From NCBI RefSeq assembly GCF_910589745.1, contig NZ_OU342399.1, positions 496,001 through 560,000 of the forward strand: a DNA stretch of 64,000 nucleotides. The letters run 5' to 3'. The position numbers were made by a program, and so were the translations under genes. Below the pieces are notes generated by a model. It did not search any database, was not told where the DNA came from, and worked only from the letters and a program-made list of their open reading frames with translations. This document shows, one piece after another, positions 8,623-16,502 of this stretch. Within the stretch, counting starts at the first letter, position 1, and every line of letters begins with the position of its first letter. This stretch comes from Candidatus Arcticimaribacter forsetii (GTDB lineage: Bacteria; Bacteroidota; Bacteroidia; Flavobacteriales; Flavobacteriaceae).

Positions 8623-9387
8623 ATGAGTAATTCAAATAATAAAGTAGCCTTAGTAACTGGTGCAACCGGAGGAATCGGATTTGAAGTAGCCAAGCGATTA
8701 GGCCAAGACGGATATACAGTAGTATTAAACGGTATTGAAGACGAAGCAGGAGCAGAGCGTGTAGCCGAGCTAACCGCAGCCGGTATTACTGCAGAATACT
8801 ATGGTTTTGATGTAACCAAAGAAGAAGAAGTAACCGCTAATATTACTGCAATAGGAGAGAAGTACGGAAAGATAGATGTACTAGTAAACAACGCAGGTGG
8901 ACTAGGTGGACGTCAACGTTTTGAAGAAATGACAACAGACTTCTATCGTTTTGTAATGGCATTGAACTTAGATTCAGTATTTTTTGCATCAAGAGCATCA
9001 ATACCTTTCCTAAAGAAAGGAGACCTTCCAACGATCATCAACTACACGTCGAATGCAGGATGGAATGCAGGAGGTCCAGGAGCAGGAATCTATGGGACTT
9101 CAAAAGCAGGAGTTCATGCAATTACACGAGCATTGGCGAAAGACTTAGCAGAATACGGAATCCGAGTAAACGCAGTTTCACCAGGAACAATCGATACTCC
9201 ATTCCATGCACAGATTAAGTCTACAAAGCCAGAGGTTTTTGCTTCATGGAAGAACAACATCATGTTAGGACGTTTAGGTCAACCAGAAGAGGTAGCTTCT
9301 GTTGTATCGTTTTTAGCAGGAAAAGATGCTGCATTTATAACGGCAGAGACTGTACAAATTGGAGGAGGTCAAGCATTAGGAATCTAA
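8623..9387 (+). CDS. SDR-family oxidoreductase, likely DEH reductase (forms KDG)
   Basis: This is a classical short-chain dehydrogenase/reductase of 254 aa. Visible are the cofactor loop TGATGGIG (12-19), NNAG (89-92) and the catalytic S143, Y157 and K161 in a YGTSK context. The family includes FabG-like and sugar-acid reductases. Its place between an ExuT-like permease and KDG kinase/KDPG aldolase points to reduction of 4-deoxy-L-erythro-5-hexoseulose uronate (DEH) to 2-keto-3-deoxygluconate. The NADH or NADPH preference cannot be read with confidence. Its codons favour GCA, GGA and GTA more than those of susC and susD. The stop codon abuts the second copy of the long direct repeat. Confidence 0.85.
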   Translation: MSNSNNKVALVTGATGGIGFEVAKRLGQDGYTVVLNGIEDEAGAERVAELTAAGITAEYYGFDVTKEEEVTANITAIGEKYGKIDVLVNNAGGLGGRQRFEEMTTDFYRFVMALNLDSVFFASRASIPFLKKGDLPTIINYTSNAGWNAGGPGAGIYGTSKAGVHAITRALAKDLAEYGIRVNAVSPGTIDTPFHAQIKSTKPEVFASWKNNIMLGRLGQPEEVASVVSFLAGKDAAFITAETVQIGGGQALGI

Positions 9388-9451
9388 GCAAACACCGACA
9401 ATTATACCAAAAACTGCGAAGGAATCTACAATGAATCTTTCGCAGTTTTTT
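9387..9451 (+). repeat. Long direct repeat containing a terminator, copy 2
   Basis: This repeats 1928-1994 with over 95 percent identity by eye and in the same orientation. It begins inside or directly after the SDR stop codon. The repeat includes the 20-base leader AGCAAACACCGACAATTATA as well as the hairpin, so the similarity is more than two terminators that happen to fold alike. Confidence 0.9.
9410..9451 (+). terminator. Rho-independent terminator after the SDR gene
   Basis: AAAACTGCGAAGGA pairs with TCTTTCGCAGTTTT (one G-T pair) around the loop ATCTACAATGAA and runs into T6. It separates the MFS-SDR transcript from the kdgK promoter. Confidence 0.82.
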
Positions 9452-9512
9452 ATGAATAGATAACTGATAAACAATTTTTTAGAGAATCAGTTAGTGGATT
9501 CATTTTTTTTAG

Positions 9513-9542
9513 TACTTTTGGTAAACCAATTTGGTAAACCAA
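9513..9542 (+). promoter_or_regulatory. Tandem operators and -7 element upstream of kdgK-eda
   Basis: Two identical TTGGTAAACCAA boxes (9518-9529 and 9531-9542) are repeated with a 13-bp period. TACTTTTG at 9513-9520 matches TAnnTTTG and overlaps the first box, just as before susC. The preceding TTAGTGGATTCATTTTTTTT also resembles the bases before the susC operator (TTAGGATGATTCATTTTTTT), so the whole promoter region is a second copy. The GntR regulator at 1118-1810 is the inferred ligand. The remaining 128 nt to the kdgK start are AT-rich; TATTTTTG at 9633-9640 is a possible second -7 element. Confidence 0.8.
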
Positions 9543-9670
9543 ATTAACGCCCTATTTTTAAAATGATTTCATTTTATTTTAAATAATTTCATTTTGTCTT
9601 ATCGCAAAGTTTACAATTGATCTGACTTAAAGTATTTTTGAAAACAATAAATATAAACTGAATAATAAAA

Positions 9671-10711
9671 ATGAAAAAAGTAGTCACTTTTGGGGAAATC
9701 ATGTTACGATTAGCTCCACAGAATTTTTTAAGATTCTCTCAAGCAAATAGCTTTGATGCTGTTTATGGAGGAGGAGAGTCTAATGTAGCAGTTTCACTAG
9801 CTAATTATAACGTCCCAGTTGAGTTTGTTACTCGTTTACCTAAATCTGATATTGGCCAATGTGCTCTTATGGAAATGAGAAAACGCAACGTTGGTACAAA
9901 ACATATAGTTGAAGGTGGTGACCGATTAGGAATATACTTCTTAGAAACAGGTGCTGTAAGCCGAGGAAGTAAAGTAGTATACGACCGCGCTAATTCTGCA
10001 ATGTCTGAAATAGAACCAGGAATGGTAGATTGGAGTGAAGTTTTTAAAGATGCACAATGGTTCCACTGGACTGGAATTACTCCAGCAATTTCTCAAAGTG
10101 CTGCAGATGCATGTCTTGAAGCAGTTCGTGTGGCTAGTTCAATGGGAATTACAATTTCTACGGACTTAAACTACAGAGCTAAACTTTGGAACTACGATGG
10201 TGATCGCGAAAGCATCATGACTGAATTAACTTCTTACTGTGATATTATTCTAGGAAATGAAGAAGATGCAGAGATGCATTTCGGAATTAAGCCAGAAGGA
10301 TTAGATATTACTACACAAGGAGAAGATGTTAAAGCAGAAGCTTTCTTATCTGTTTGTCAGCAAATGCAAGCTAAATTCCCAAGAGCTAAGAAGGTAATTA
10401 CAACTCTAAGAGGTTCAATTTCTGCTTCACACAACACTTGGGCAGGAGTTTTATACGATGGAGAAAAAATGTATGAGAGTGCTCAATATCAAATCACACA
10501 CATTGTAGACCGTGTAGGTGGTGGAGACTCTTTCATGGGAGCTTTAATCTATGGATTAATTCATTACCCAGAAGATGACCAAAAAGCATTAGACTATGCT
10601 GTAGCAGCATCTTGTTTAAAGCACACGATTAAGGGAGACGCTAACTTAGTGACTATACCAGAAATTGAAAAACTAATGGGTGGAGATGCCTCTGGGCGTG
10701 TTGCTCGATAA
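9671..10711 (+). CDS. kdgK: 2-keto-3-deoxygluconate kinase (PfkB family)
   Basis: The enzyme phosphorylates KDG to 2-keto-3-deoxy-6-phosphogluconate with ATP in the cytoplasm. PfkB features are present: the N-terminal GGGESNVAVSLA block (33 on), the family RANSAMSE region and the C-terminal ATP/anion-hole motif GGGDSF with catalytic base Asp286. The motif reads GGGD in place of the more usual GAGD, a common variant in sugar-acid kinases. The length of 346 aa is normal. The aldolase gene follows 8 nt later, so both are co-transcribed under the tandem operator. Confidence 0.92.
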   Translation: MKKVVTFGEIMLRLAPQNFLRFSQANSFDAVYGGGESNVAVSLANYNVPVEFVTRLPKSDIGQCALMEMRKRNVGTKHIVEGGDRLGIYFLETGAVSRGSKVVYDRANSAMSEIEPGMVDWSEVFKDAQWFHWTGITPAISQSAADACLEAVRVASSMGITISTDLNYRAKLWNYDGDRESIMTELTSYCDIILGNEEDAEMHFGIKPEGLDITTQGEDVKAEAFLSVCQQMQAKFPRAKKVITTLRGSISASHNTWAGVLYDGEKMYESAQYQITHIVDRVGGGDSFMGALIYGLIHYPEDDQKALDYAVAASCLKHTIKGDANLVTIPEIEKLMGGDASGRVAR

Positions 10712-10719
10712 TATATATT

Positions 10720-11388
10720 ATGGCACAATATACAAGACTAGAAGTAGTACAGCAAATGAAGGAATCTGGTATGGTTCCTTTATTTTACCACGAAGATATA
10801 AAAGTAGCAAAGTCTGTTTTAAAGGCATGTTACGATGGTGGCGCTCGTTTAATGGAGTTCACAAGCCGGGGTGATTTTGCAATCGAAATATTCAATCAAT
10901 TAATTAAGTATTCTATAGAAGAACTCCCTGGAATGATTTTAGGAGTTGGATCTGTAACGGATGCAGCAGCAGCTTCTCAATATATGCTGTCAGGAGCTAA
11001 TTTTATTGTAACTCCAGTATTTAGAGAAGATATCGCAATTGTATGTAATCGAAGAAAAGTTCTTTGGTCTCCGGGATGTGGTTCTTTAACTGAAATAGCT
11101 ACTGCAGAAGAAATGGGATGTGAAGTTGTAAAGCTTTTCCCTGGAAGTACGTATGGACCTGGATTTGTTAAGGCGATTAAAGGCCCACAACCTTGGACTT
11201 CTATTATGCCAACAGGTGGTGTTTCTACTGATGAATCTAACCTTAGAGGTTGGTTTGACGCAGGTGTAACTTGTGTTGGTATGGGATCCCAATTGATTTC
11301 TAAAGATATTTTAGCAAATAAGTCTTATGATGAATTATCGAAAAACGTGAAAGATACGTTAGCATTAATTCAAACTTTAAAAGGCTAA
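10720..11388 (+). CDS. eda: KDPG aldolase (2-dehydro-3-deoxy-phosphogluconate aldolase)
   Basis: The enzyme cleaves KDPG to pyruvate and glyceraldehyde-3-phosphate, the last step of alginate monomer breakdown. Class I aldolase features of the KDPG/KHG family are visible: the catalytic Glu46 in EFT, the GVGSV strand (75-79), FIVTPVF (95-101), the PGCGSLTE loop and the Schiff-base Lys138 in VVKLFPG, followed by MPTGGV for phosphate binding. At 222 aa it has the normal length. It ends the kdgK operon; a 9-bp hairpin follows. Confidence 0.93.
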   Translation: MAQYTRLEVVQQMKESGMVPLFYHEDIKVAKSVLKACYDGGARLMEFTSRGDFAIEIFNQLIKYSIEELPGMILGVGSVTDAAAASQYMLSGANFIVTPVFREDIAIVCNRRKVLWSPGCGSLTEIATAEEMGCEVVKLFPGSTYGPGFVKAIKGPQPWTSIMPTGGVSTDESNLRGWFDAGVTCVGMGSQLISKDILANKSYDELSKNVKDTLALIQTLKG

Positions 11389-11397
11389 AAAATACTC

Positions 11398-11420
11398 ATT
11401 TCAATTCATTTAATTGAAAT
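11398..11420 (+). terminator. Hairpin after eda
   Basis: ATTTCAATT (11398-11406) pairs with AATTGAAAT (11412-11420) around a 5-nt loop. It lies between convergent genes. The T-run is poor, so termination is only a moderate guess. Confidence 0.4.
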
Positions 11421-11447
11421 TCTAATATAAAGTCAGAGGTTACGAGT

Positions 11448-12320
11448 TTATTCTTCTAGTAGAAAACTTTGTTCCTCTGGCTTTTTTGTATTCCCTGCTT
11501 TTTGATTCAGTTTTATTATCCCTCCAAATAAAATATTTATTTGGGAAAATAAAAACTTTTGCTTTGCACCATCACTATTTGAAGCAGTTGTTTTTATGTC
11601 TGGAAGATTTATATATCCTCCCTTTAGTTCACTCTGAATAAAAAACTTTTGAAACAGCGTTAGATTTAAACCAGTCACAAGGTGTGTTCCAAAACCAGCC
11701 CAGTGCCAATCGTCATTTCGTTCAAAATTCAAAAAAGCAGCATCTGTTTTAGGCATATATCCTCCAATCCCAGCTCCAAGTTGTCCATTAAGCTCTATGT
11801 TTTTTAAAGCAAATAATTGGGTGTGTTTTCTGATTTCAAAATTTACATAATTCAAACCGTCTGTGTGTTCTAGTTCAAGAAACCCGGGTTCAATAATTAC
11901 AGGAGTCTTATTGTAAGTGCCATCATATGACGTTCCCGTTTCACTAATAAAACCATCCGCATGTACAATTTGATTTTGATCAACTACATATTTCATATGG
12001 TCTATACCAAAGGAAATATCCCAGCGGTTTTTTATAAAATACCCAACCCTAACATTGTATTGTGGCTTTGTTAGTTGAAGTGGGTGGAAATATGTTTTTA
12101 AATCAAAAGGAGAAGGCCTGTCTTGAGCTGTAACATCTTTTAAGCTTATGTCGTAAGAATTCCCTTTAAATTCAATATCGGAGTCTGTGTAGGAGCTCCA
12201 GTTCCATCCCCAGTAGATGTATAAATTGTTTTTTGAAAGAGCGTTTCGGTCACTTGGTGACTGAGCAGCTATTTGTGATGCTGTTAATAAAAATAAAATA
12301 CTCCAAAAATATTTTTTCAT
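11448..12320 (-). CDS. Outer membrane beta-barrel-like protein of unknown function
   Basis: A signal peptide (MKKYFWSILFLLTASQIAAQ) is followed by a stretch rich in aromatic and alternating polar/hydrophobic residues, as in small outer membrane barrels. The phrase NNLYIYWGWNWSSYTDSDI and the block VRVGYFIKNRWDISFGIDHM resemble a widespread uncharacterised Bacteroidota outer membrane family. The gene converges with eda and stands alone. No enzymatic motif is seen, and the function is unknown. Confidence 0.7.
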   Translation of the reverse strand: MKKYFWSILFLLTASQIAAQSPSDRNALSKNNLYIYWGWNWSSYTDSDIEFKGNSYDISLKDVTAQDRPSPFDLKTYFHPLQLTKPQYNVRVGYFIKNRWDISFGIDHMKYVVDQNQIVHADGFISETGTSYDGTYNKTPVIIEPGFLELEHTDGLNYVNFEIRKHTQLFALKNIELNGQLGAGIGGYMPKTDAAFLNFERNDDWHWAGFGTHLVTGLNLTLFQKFFIQSELKGGYINLPDIKTTASNSDGAKQKFLFSQINILFGGIIKLNQKAGNTKKPEEQSFLLEE

Positions 12321-12393
12321 GAAATAATAAAGTTCTTAAAACAAATTAAAACTTTACAAATCTAGATAAATTTATGGTTCCTTAGATCTTGAT

Positions 12394-13218
12394 TTAATTC
12401 CAGTTTGGCTTTCTTTTTTCTAGAAAAGAACTCAATCCTTCTTTGCCTTCTTCAGATTCCCGAACGTTAGCAATTACATCTGCGGTGTAATCAATTACAC
12501 CATCATCGATGGCTTGATTTGCTAAGTTTAATAAAATAGCTTTTGTAGTTTCCATAGCCTGAGGAGCGTTTTTAGCTACTTTAAGGGCTATACTTTCTAC
12601 TTCTTGATAAAATGAATCCTCCTCAAGGATAGCATTTAAATATCCACATGCTACAGCATTCTTACCTTTCATTACCTCTGCAGTTAGCATAAGGCGATGC
12701 GCGTTTCTGAGACCAATCGCTTTCATAACGTAAGGAGCAATTGTAGCAGGTACCATACCAATTTTTACTTCGCTTAAACATATTTTGGTGTTTGGTGTAC
12801 CAAAGGCCATATCACAGCAGCAAACTAGTCCTACTCCTCCTCCAAAAGCAGCACCATTTACCTGTGCAATAGTTGGTTTAGGGAATTCATTTAATGTAAG
12901 CATTAAATTGGCCAGGTTGAGTGCATCTTCTTTGTTTTCTTCGAATGAGTTATTACCCATTTCTTTCATATAATTGATGTCTCCACCGGAACAAAAGTTT
13001 TTACCTGCTCCAGTTAATACAACTACCTTAACATCGTTGTTTGTTTCAGCCTCTTCAAGTATCTCTGTAAGAAATAAAATTTGACTAGAATTAAAAGCAT
13101 TATGTACTTCAGGTCGGTTCATTACCAAAAACAAAACACCTTCTTTTGATAAGAACTGTTGAACACTTTCTTTAGGTGATCTATTGTTTAAACCCTTTTC
13201 TTTTAAATGCTCTATCAT
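12394..13218 (-). CDS. Enoyl-CoA hydratase/isomerase family protein
   Basis: A crotonase-fold enzyme; members hydrate, isomerise or otherwise process acyl-CoA thioesters. The oxyanion-hole blocks GKNFCSGGDINYM and NGAAFGGGVGLVCCCDMAFG are clear, and the acidic residue expected after CLSEVKIGMVPA is present. I chose the ATG at 13218 because it gives a normal start, lies 10 nt after the upstream stop, and avoids an upstream extension that overlaps the persulfide dioxygenase gene. Substrate cannot be read; methylglutaconyl-CoA hydratase or isohexenylglutaconyl-type activity are options. It is likely the last gene of the sulfur-related operon, though its role there is unclear. Confidence 0.85.
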   Translation of the reverse strand: MIEHLKEKGLNNRSPKESVQQFLSKEGVLFLVMNRPEVHNAFNSSQILFLTEILEEAETNNDVKVVVLTGAGKNFCSGGDINYMKEMGNNSFEENKEDALNLANLMLTLNEFPKPTIAQVNGAAFGGGVGLVCCCDMAFGTPNTKICLSEVKIGMVPATIAPYVMKAIGLRNAHRLMLTAEVMKGKNAVACGYLNAILEEDSFYQEVESIALKVAKNAPQAMETTKAILLNLANQAIDDGVIDYTADVIANVRESEEGKEGLSSFLEKRKPNWN

Positions 13219-13228
13219 TTTATAGTTC

Positions 13229-14635
13229 TTATAAAGTACTAGGACAAATATAGTCTGTAATTTCGATCCCAGTGTCTTTAATAGCTGCAAAACCTCCCTG
13301 AACATCAATTATGTTATGAATACCTCTGCTTTTTAAGATCGATGCAGCAATCATGCTTCTATATCCGCCAGCACAATGAATATAAAAATTTTCTTTCTCT
13401 GGAAATTCATTGAGGTGTTCATTTATAAAATCCAAAGATGTATTTTTCGCTTGTGGGATATGTTCAGAAATATATTCGTTAGGCTTTCTCACATCAAAAA
13501 TAGGACTATTTTCATCGATGTTATTTTTAAAAATATCAGCACTTATAGAATCGACCTTATCAATTTCTTTACCTGATTTTTCCCATGAACTAAAGCCACC
13601 CTTTAATGTTCCAATAGTATTATCAAAACCAACTCGAGACAATCTAGTTATTGTTTCTTCCTCTCTTCCTACTGGGGTTACCAATAAAATAGGCTGTTGA
13701 ATATCTCCAATTAAAGCACCTACCCACGGAGCAAAACCACCATCTATTCCAATGAATATTGAACCTGGAATATGTCCAGCAGCAAAGTCTTTTTGGTTTC
13801 TTACATCCAGAATGATCGCTTCCGAGTTTTTAGCATGTTGTTCAAAAGCAGTAACATCAAATTCTTGAGCACCTCTTTTAAGAACTGCTTCGAAATCTTC
13901 GTAGCCTTCTTTATTTAATTTTACATTTAATGGAAAATATTGGGGAGGAGGAAGTAGTCCGTGAGTTACTTCTTTTATAAACTCTGCCTCGGTCATATCT
14001 TCCCGAAGTGCATAATTAGTTTTCTTTTGGCCCCCTATAGTTCCTATGGTTTCTTTACTTAAATTTTTCCCGCATGCAGAACCAGCACCATGAGCTGGAT
14101 ATACAATTACCTCGTCCGAAAGCGTCATGATCTTCGTTCTCAAGCTATTAAAAAGCATTGCTGCTAGTTGATCTTGAGTCATATCTGCTGCTTTTTGAGC
14201 TAAATCTGGACGTCCAACATCACCTAAAAACAAAGTGTCTCCACTAAAAATCGCATGATCTTTTCCTGCTTCATCTTTCAATAAGTAAGTTGTGCTTTCT
14301 TGCGTATGACCAGGGGTATGCAGGGCAATGATGGTAACACTACCTAATTTAAACTCTTGACCGTCGTGAGCAATTATAGAATCGAATGTTGTTTTAGCAG
14401 TAGGTCCATAAATAATTGGAGCTCCCGTTTTTTTAGATAAAGTTACATGCCCACTAACAAAGTCTGCATGAAAATGGGTTTCGAAAATATATTTAATTTT
14501 CGAATCGTTTTTCTCTGCTTTCTTTAGGTAAGGTTCTATCTCTCTTAAGGGATCAATTATTGCAACTTCTCCATTGCTTTCGATATAATAAGCGCCTTGT
14601 GCTAGGCAGCCTGTATAGATTTGTTCTATTTTCAT
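13229..14635 (-). CDS. Persulfide dioxygenase-rhodanese-rhodanese fusion (CstB/ETHE1-like)
   Basis: The N-terminal metallo-beta-lactamase domain (1-250) has the mononuclear-iron persulfide dioxygenase pattern HFHADFVSGH (54-63) with likely ligands His54, His110 and Asp133, plus the family phrase GDTLFLGDVGRPDL. A first rhodanese domain (about 255-350) lacks the catalytic cysteine: the loop reads VTPVGREEE around 319-327. A second rhodanese domain (about 365-468) keeps it at Cys421 in HCAGGYRS. This three-domain plan matches CstB-like enzymes that oxidise glutathione- or thiol-persulfide to sulfite or thiosulfate. The SulP transporter lies 40 nt upstream on the same strand, then a Crp/Fnr regulator. 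Confidence 0.9.
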   Translation of the reverse strand: MKIEQIYTGCLAQGAYYIESNGEVAIIDPLREIEPYLKKAEKNDSKIKYIFETHFHADFVSGHVTLSKKTGAPIIYGPTAKTTFDSIIAHDGQEFKLGSVTIIALHTPGHTQESTTYLLKDEAGKDHAIFSGDTLFLGDVGRPDLAQKAADMTQDQLAAMLFNSLRTKIMTLSDEVIVYPAHGAGSACGKNLSKETIGTIGGQKKTNYALREDMTEAEFIKEVTHGLLPPPQYFPLNVKLNKEGYEDFEAVLKRGAQEFDVTAFEQHAKNSEAIILDVRNQKDFAAGHIPGSIFIGIDGGFAPWVGALIGDIQQPILLVTPVGREEETITRLSRVGFDNTIGTLKGGFSSWEKSGKEIDKVDSISADIFKNNIDENSPIFDVRKPNEYISEHIPQAKNTSLDFINEHLNEFPEKENFYIHCAGGYRSMIAASILKSRGIHNIIDVQGGFAAIKDTGIEITDYICPSTL

Positions 14636-14675
14636 TCGGGTTATTTTAATGTTAGTCTAAAATGATTCTTCAAAA

Positions 14676-16433
14676 TTAAGATTCATTTGTATTGTTTTTG
14701 GTAACATTAGTTACTGTTAAGTTTTGGGTTGATATTTTTCTTTGAATTCCAGATACTATATTTCTTTCTGAGAAAGTGTTAACAGCTTCTGAAGTATTTA
14801 TGAATAAATTATCAGCACCAATTATTGTAATTAGTTTATGATTAAAAATAATATCCCGTATTGGACCAATTGCCCCAGTAATCATTATTTTAATTTTAGT
14901 TTCTTTCAAGTCAGTACATACTTTTTCGAGCATGTTAAGTGCGCTAGAATCAATGTAATTTATTGCTTCAGCATTAATGATAATCAATTCTAGTTCTGCT
15001 CCTTTAATTTCTACTTGTTTAAGTAGTTCTTTTTTGAAATAATCTTGATTACCAAAAAATAGCTGTGCATCAAATCTAAAAATCAGAATACGTTTATCAA
15101 CCGTAATGTCTTCTTCAAAACGATTTACATTTTTATAATATTCTGTATTTTTTATTTTCCCAAGAATTGCAATATGAGGTTTCGAGGTTCTGAAAATCAT
15201 TGTCAATAAAGAAAGGAGAATCCCTATTACAATACCTTGAGGGATTCCTACTGTCATTGTAATTATAAAAGTAATTAGGAACGCCAAGCATTCATCTCTA
15301 TTTTTTTTCCAAAGTTGTATTGGATATTTAATATTGATGAGACCAAAAATAGAAACCATAATAATAGCGGCTAATATTGGTATTGGTAGATAATAAAAAA
15401 GAGGTGTAAGAAATAACAATGTTAATAAAACAAGTGCTGCACTAAATAAGGAAGCTATTCCAGATTTTGCTCCACCCTGATCTTGAATAGCAGACCTAGA
15501 AAAAGAAGCTGTTGTTGGGTAGGACTGCACAAAAGATCCAATGATGTTTCCACTACCGACAGCAATTAATTCTTGGTTTGGATCTACTTGATATTCCGTG
15601 TGTTTTTCTTCAATTGCTTTTGCAATTGAGATGGCCTCAGTAAAACCAACCACAGCAAGTGTAATTGCTACAGGAAAAAGGTCAATTATTAATTGTTTAT
15701 CTAATTTAGGCATTCCTATTTTAGGGAGGCCCACAGGTATTTCTCCAACAATTTTAATTCCTTGTAGGTGCCACTGAGTAAAGTACATTACAATTGTACC
15801 GAGGCTTACAACAATTAAAATAGCGGGTATTTTTTTATTTATTTTTTGAAATACTTTTATTAAAATAATCCCGACTAGACCGAGTCCTAAACTTAAAAAA
15901 TGGGTCTCAGAAAAGTTTAAAATTACTTCTTGAAACAAAATATGAATTTTGTTGGTTTGTTGCATATCAACTCGAAGCATATGTTTTAATTGGCTTAATC
16001 CGATGATTAATGCTGCAGCTGATGTAAATCCATTTAAAACAGGTTTTGACAAGAAATTAGCCAAAAAGCCTAGTTTTAAAACGCCTAAAATAACTTGAAT
16101 TATACCCACAAAAAAAGCAAGAAATACAGCTGCTAATATGTATTCTTCTATACCTACAATGCCAATTGCACTAATTCCAGCAGCTACAATTAAAGAATCC
16201 ATTGCAACAGGCCCAATAGAAAGCTGCCTTGAGGTTCCCAATAATACATATATAATTTGAGGTGTCATAGCAGCATATAAGCCAAAAACAGGAGGAAGTC
16301 CGGCTATCATTGCATACGCCATTCCTTGTGTAATAGCTAATATTCCGGCAGTGATGCCTGAAATTGCATCACCAAAAAGCATTTCTTTTCTGTATTTAGG
16401 AAGCCATTGCAGTATTGGGAGAAAAATTTTCAA
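14676..16433 (-). CDS. SulP-family anion permease with STAS domain
   Basis: A 585-aa inner membrane transporter. The first about 400 residues hold the SLC26/SulP fold with signature ITAGILAITQGMAYAMIAGLPPVFGLYAA near residue 30. The C-terminal part (about 435-555) is a cytoplasmic STAS domain (LIIINAEAINYIDSSALNMLE). The family moves sulfate, bicarbonate and other anions. Next to a persulfide dioxygenase it may export or import sulfate, sulfite or thiosulfate; the direction and substrate are inference. A GTAACT-CA-AGTTAC palindrome lies 46 nt before the start codon. Confidence 0.9.
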   Translation of the reverse strand: MKIFLPILQWLPKYRKEMLFGDAISGITAGILAITQGMAYAMIAGLPPVFGLYAAMTPQIIYVLLGTSRQLSIGPVAMDSLIVAAGISAIGIVGIEEYILAAVFLAFFVGIIQVILGVLKLGFLANFLSKPVLNGFTSAAALIIGLSQLKHMLRVDMQQTNKIHILFQEVILNFSETHFLSLGLGLVGIILIKVFQKINKKIPAILIVVSLGTIVMYFTQWHLQGIKIVGEIPVGLPKIGMPKLDKQLIIDLFPVAITLAVVGFTEAISIAKAIEEKHTEYQVDPNQELIAVGSGNIIGSFVQSYPTTASFSRSAIQDQGGAKSGIASLFSAALVLLTLLFLTPLFYYLPIPILAAIIMVSIFGLINIKYPIQLWKKNRDECLAFLITFIITMTVGIPQGIVIGILLSLLTMIFRTSKPHIAILGKIKNTEYYKNVNRFEEDITVDKRILIFRFDAQLFFGNQDYFKKELLKQVEIKGAELELIIINAEAINYIDSSALNMLEKVCTDLKETKIKIMITGAIGPIRDIIFNHKLITIIGADNLFINTSEAVNTFSERNIVSGIQRKISTQNLTVTNVTKNNTNES

Positions 16434-16478
16434 GAGTATTTTTTTTACAAAAGTACATTATCTTATGCTATTGAGTCT

Positions 16479-16492
16479 GTAACTCAAGTTAC
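16479..16492. promoter_or_regulatory. Palindrome GTAACT-N2-AGTTAC before sulP, candidate Crp/Fnr site
   Basis: The arms GTAACT (16479-16484) and AGTTAC (16487-16492) are exact complements. The size and symmetry fit a Crp/Fnr dimer, and the gene on the other side of the 69-nt gap encodes one. No second copy was seen in front of the persulfide dioxygenase gene or the regulator gene. Confidence 0.5.
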
Positions 16493-16502
16493 CAACTTAA
16501 AA

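Noticed and set aside
1928-9451. Terminator repeats as ends of an insertion sequence
   Set aside because: They are direct, contain a terminator, and no transposase is between them.
13219-13308. N-terminal extension of the enoyl-CoA hydratase (start at 13308)
   Set aside because: It overlaps the end of the persulfide dioxygenase gene, and its residues do not resemble the crotonase family; the ATG at 13218 is a better start.
13376-13700. Plus-strand reading frames inside the persulfide dioxygenase gene
   Set aside because: They have no signal for translation and sit opposite a well-conserved gene.
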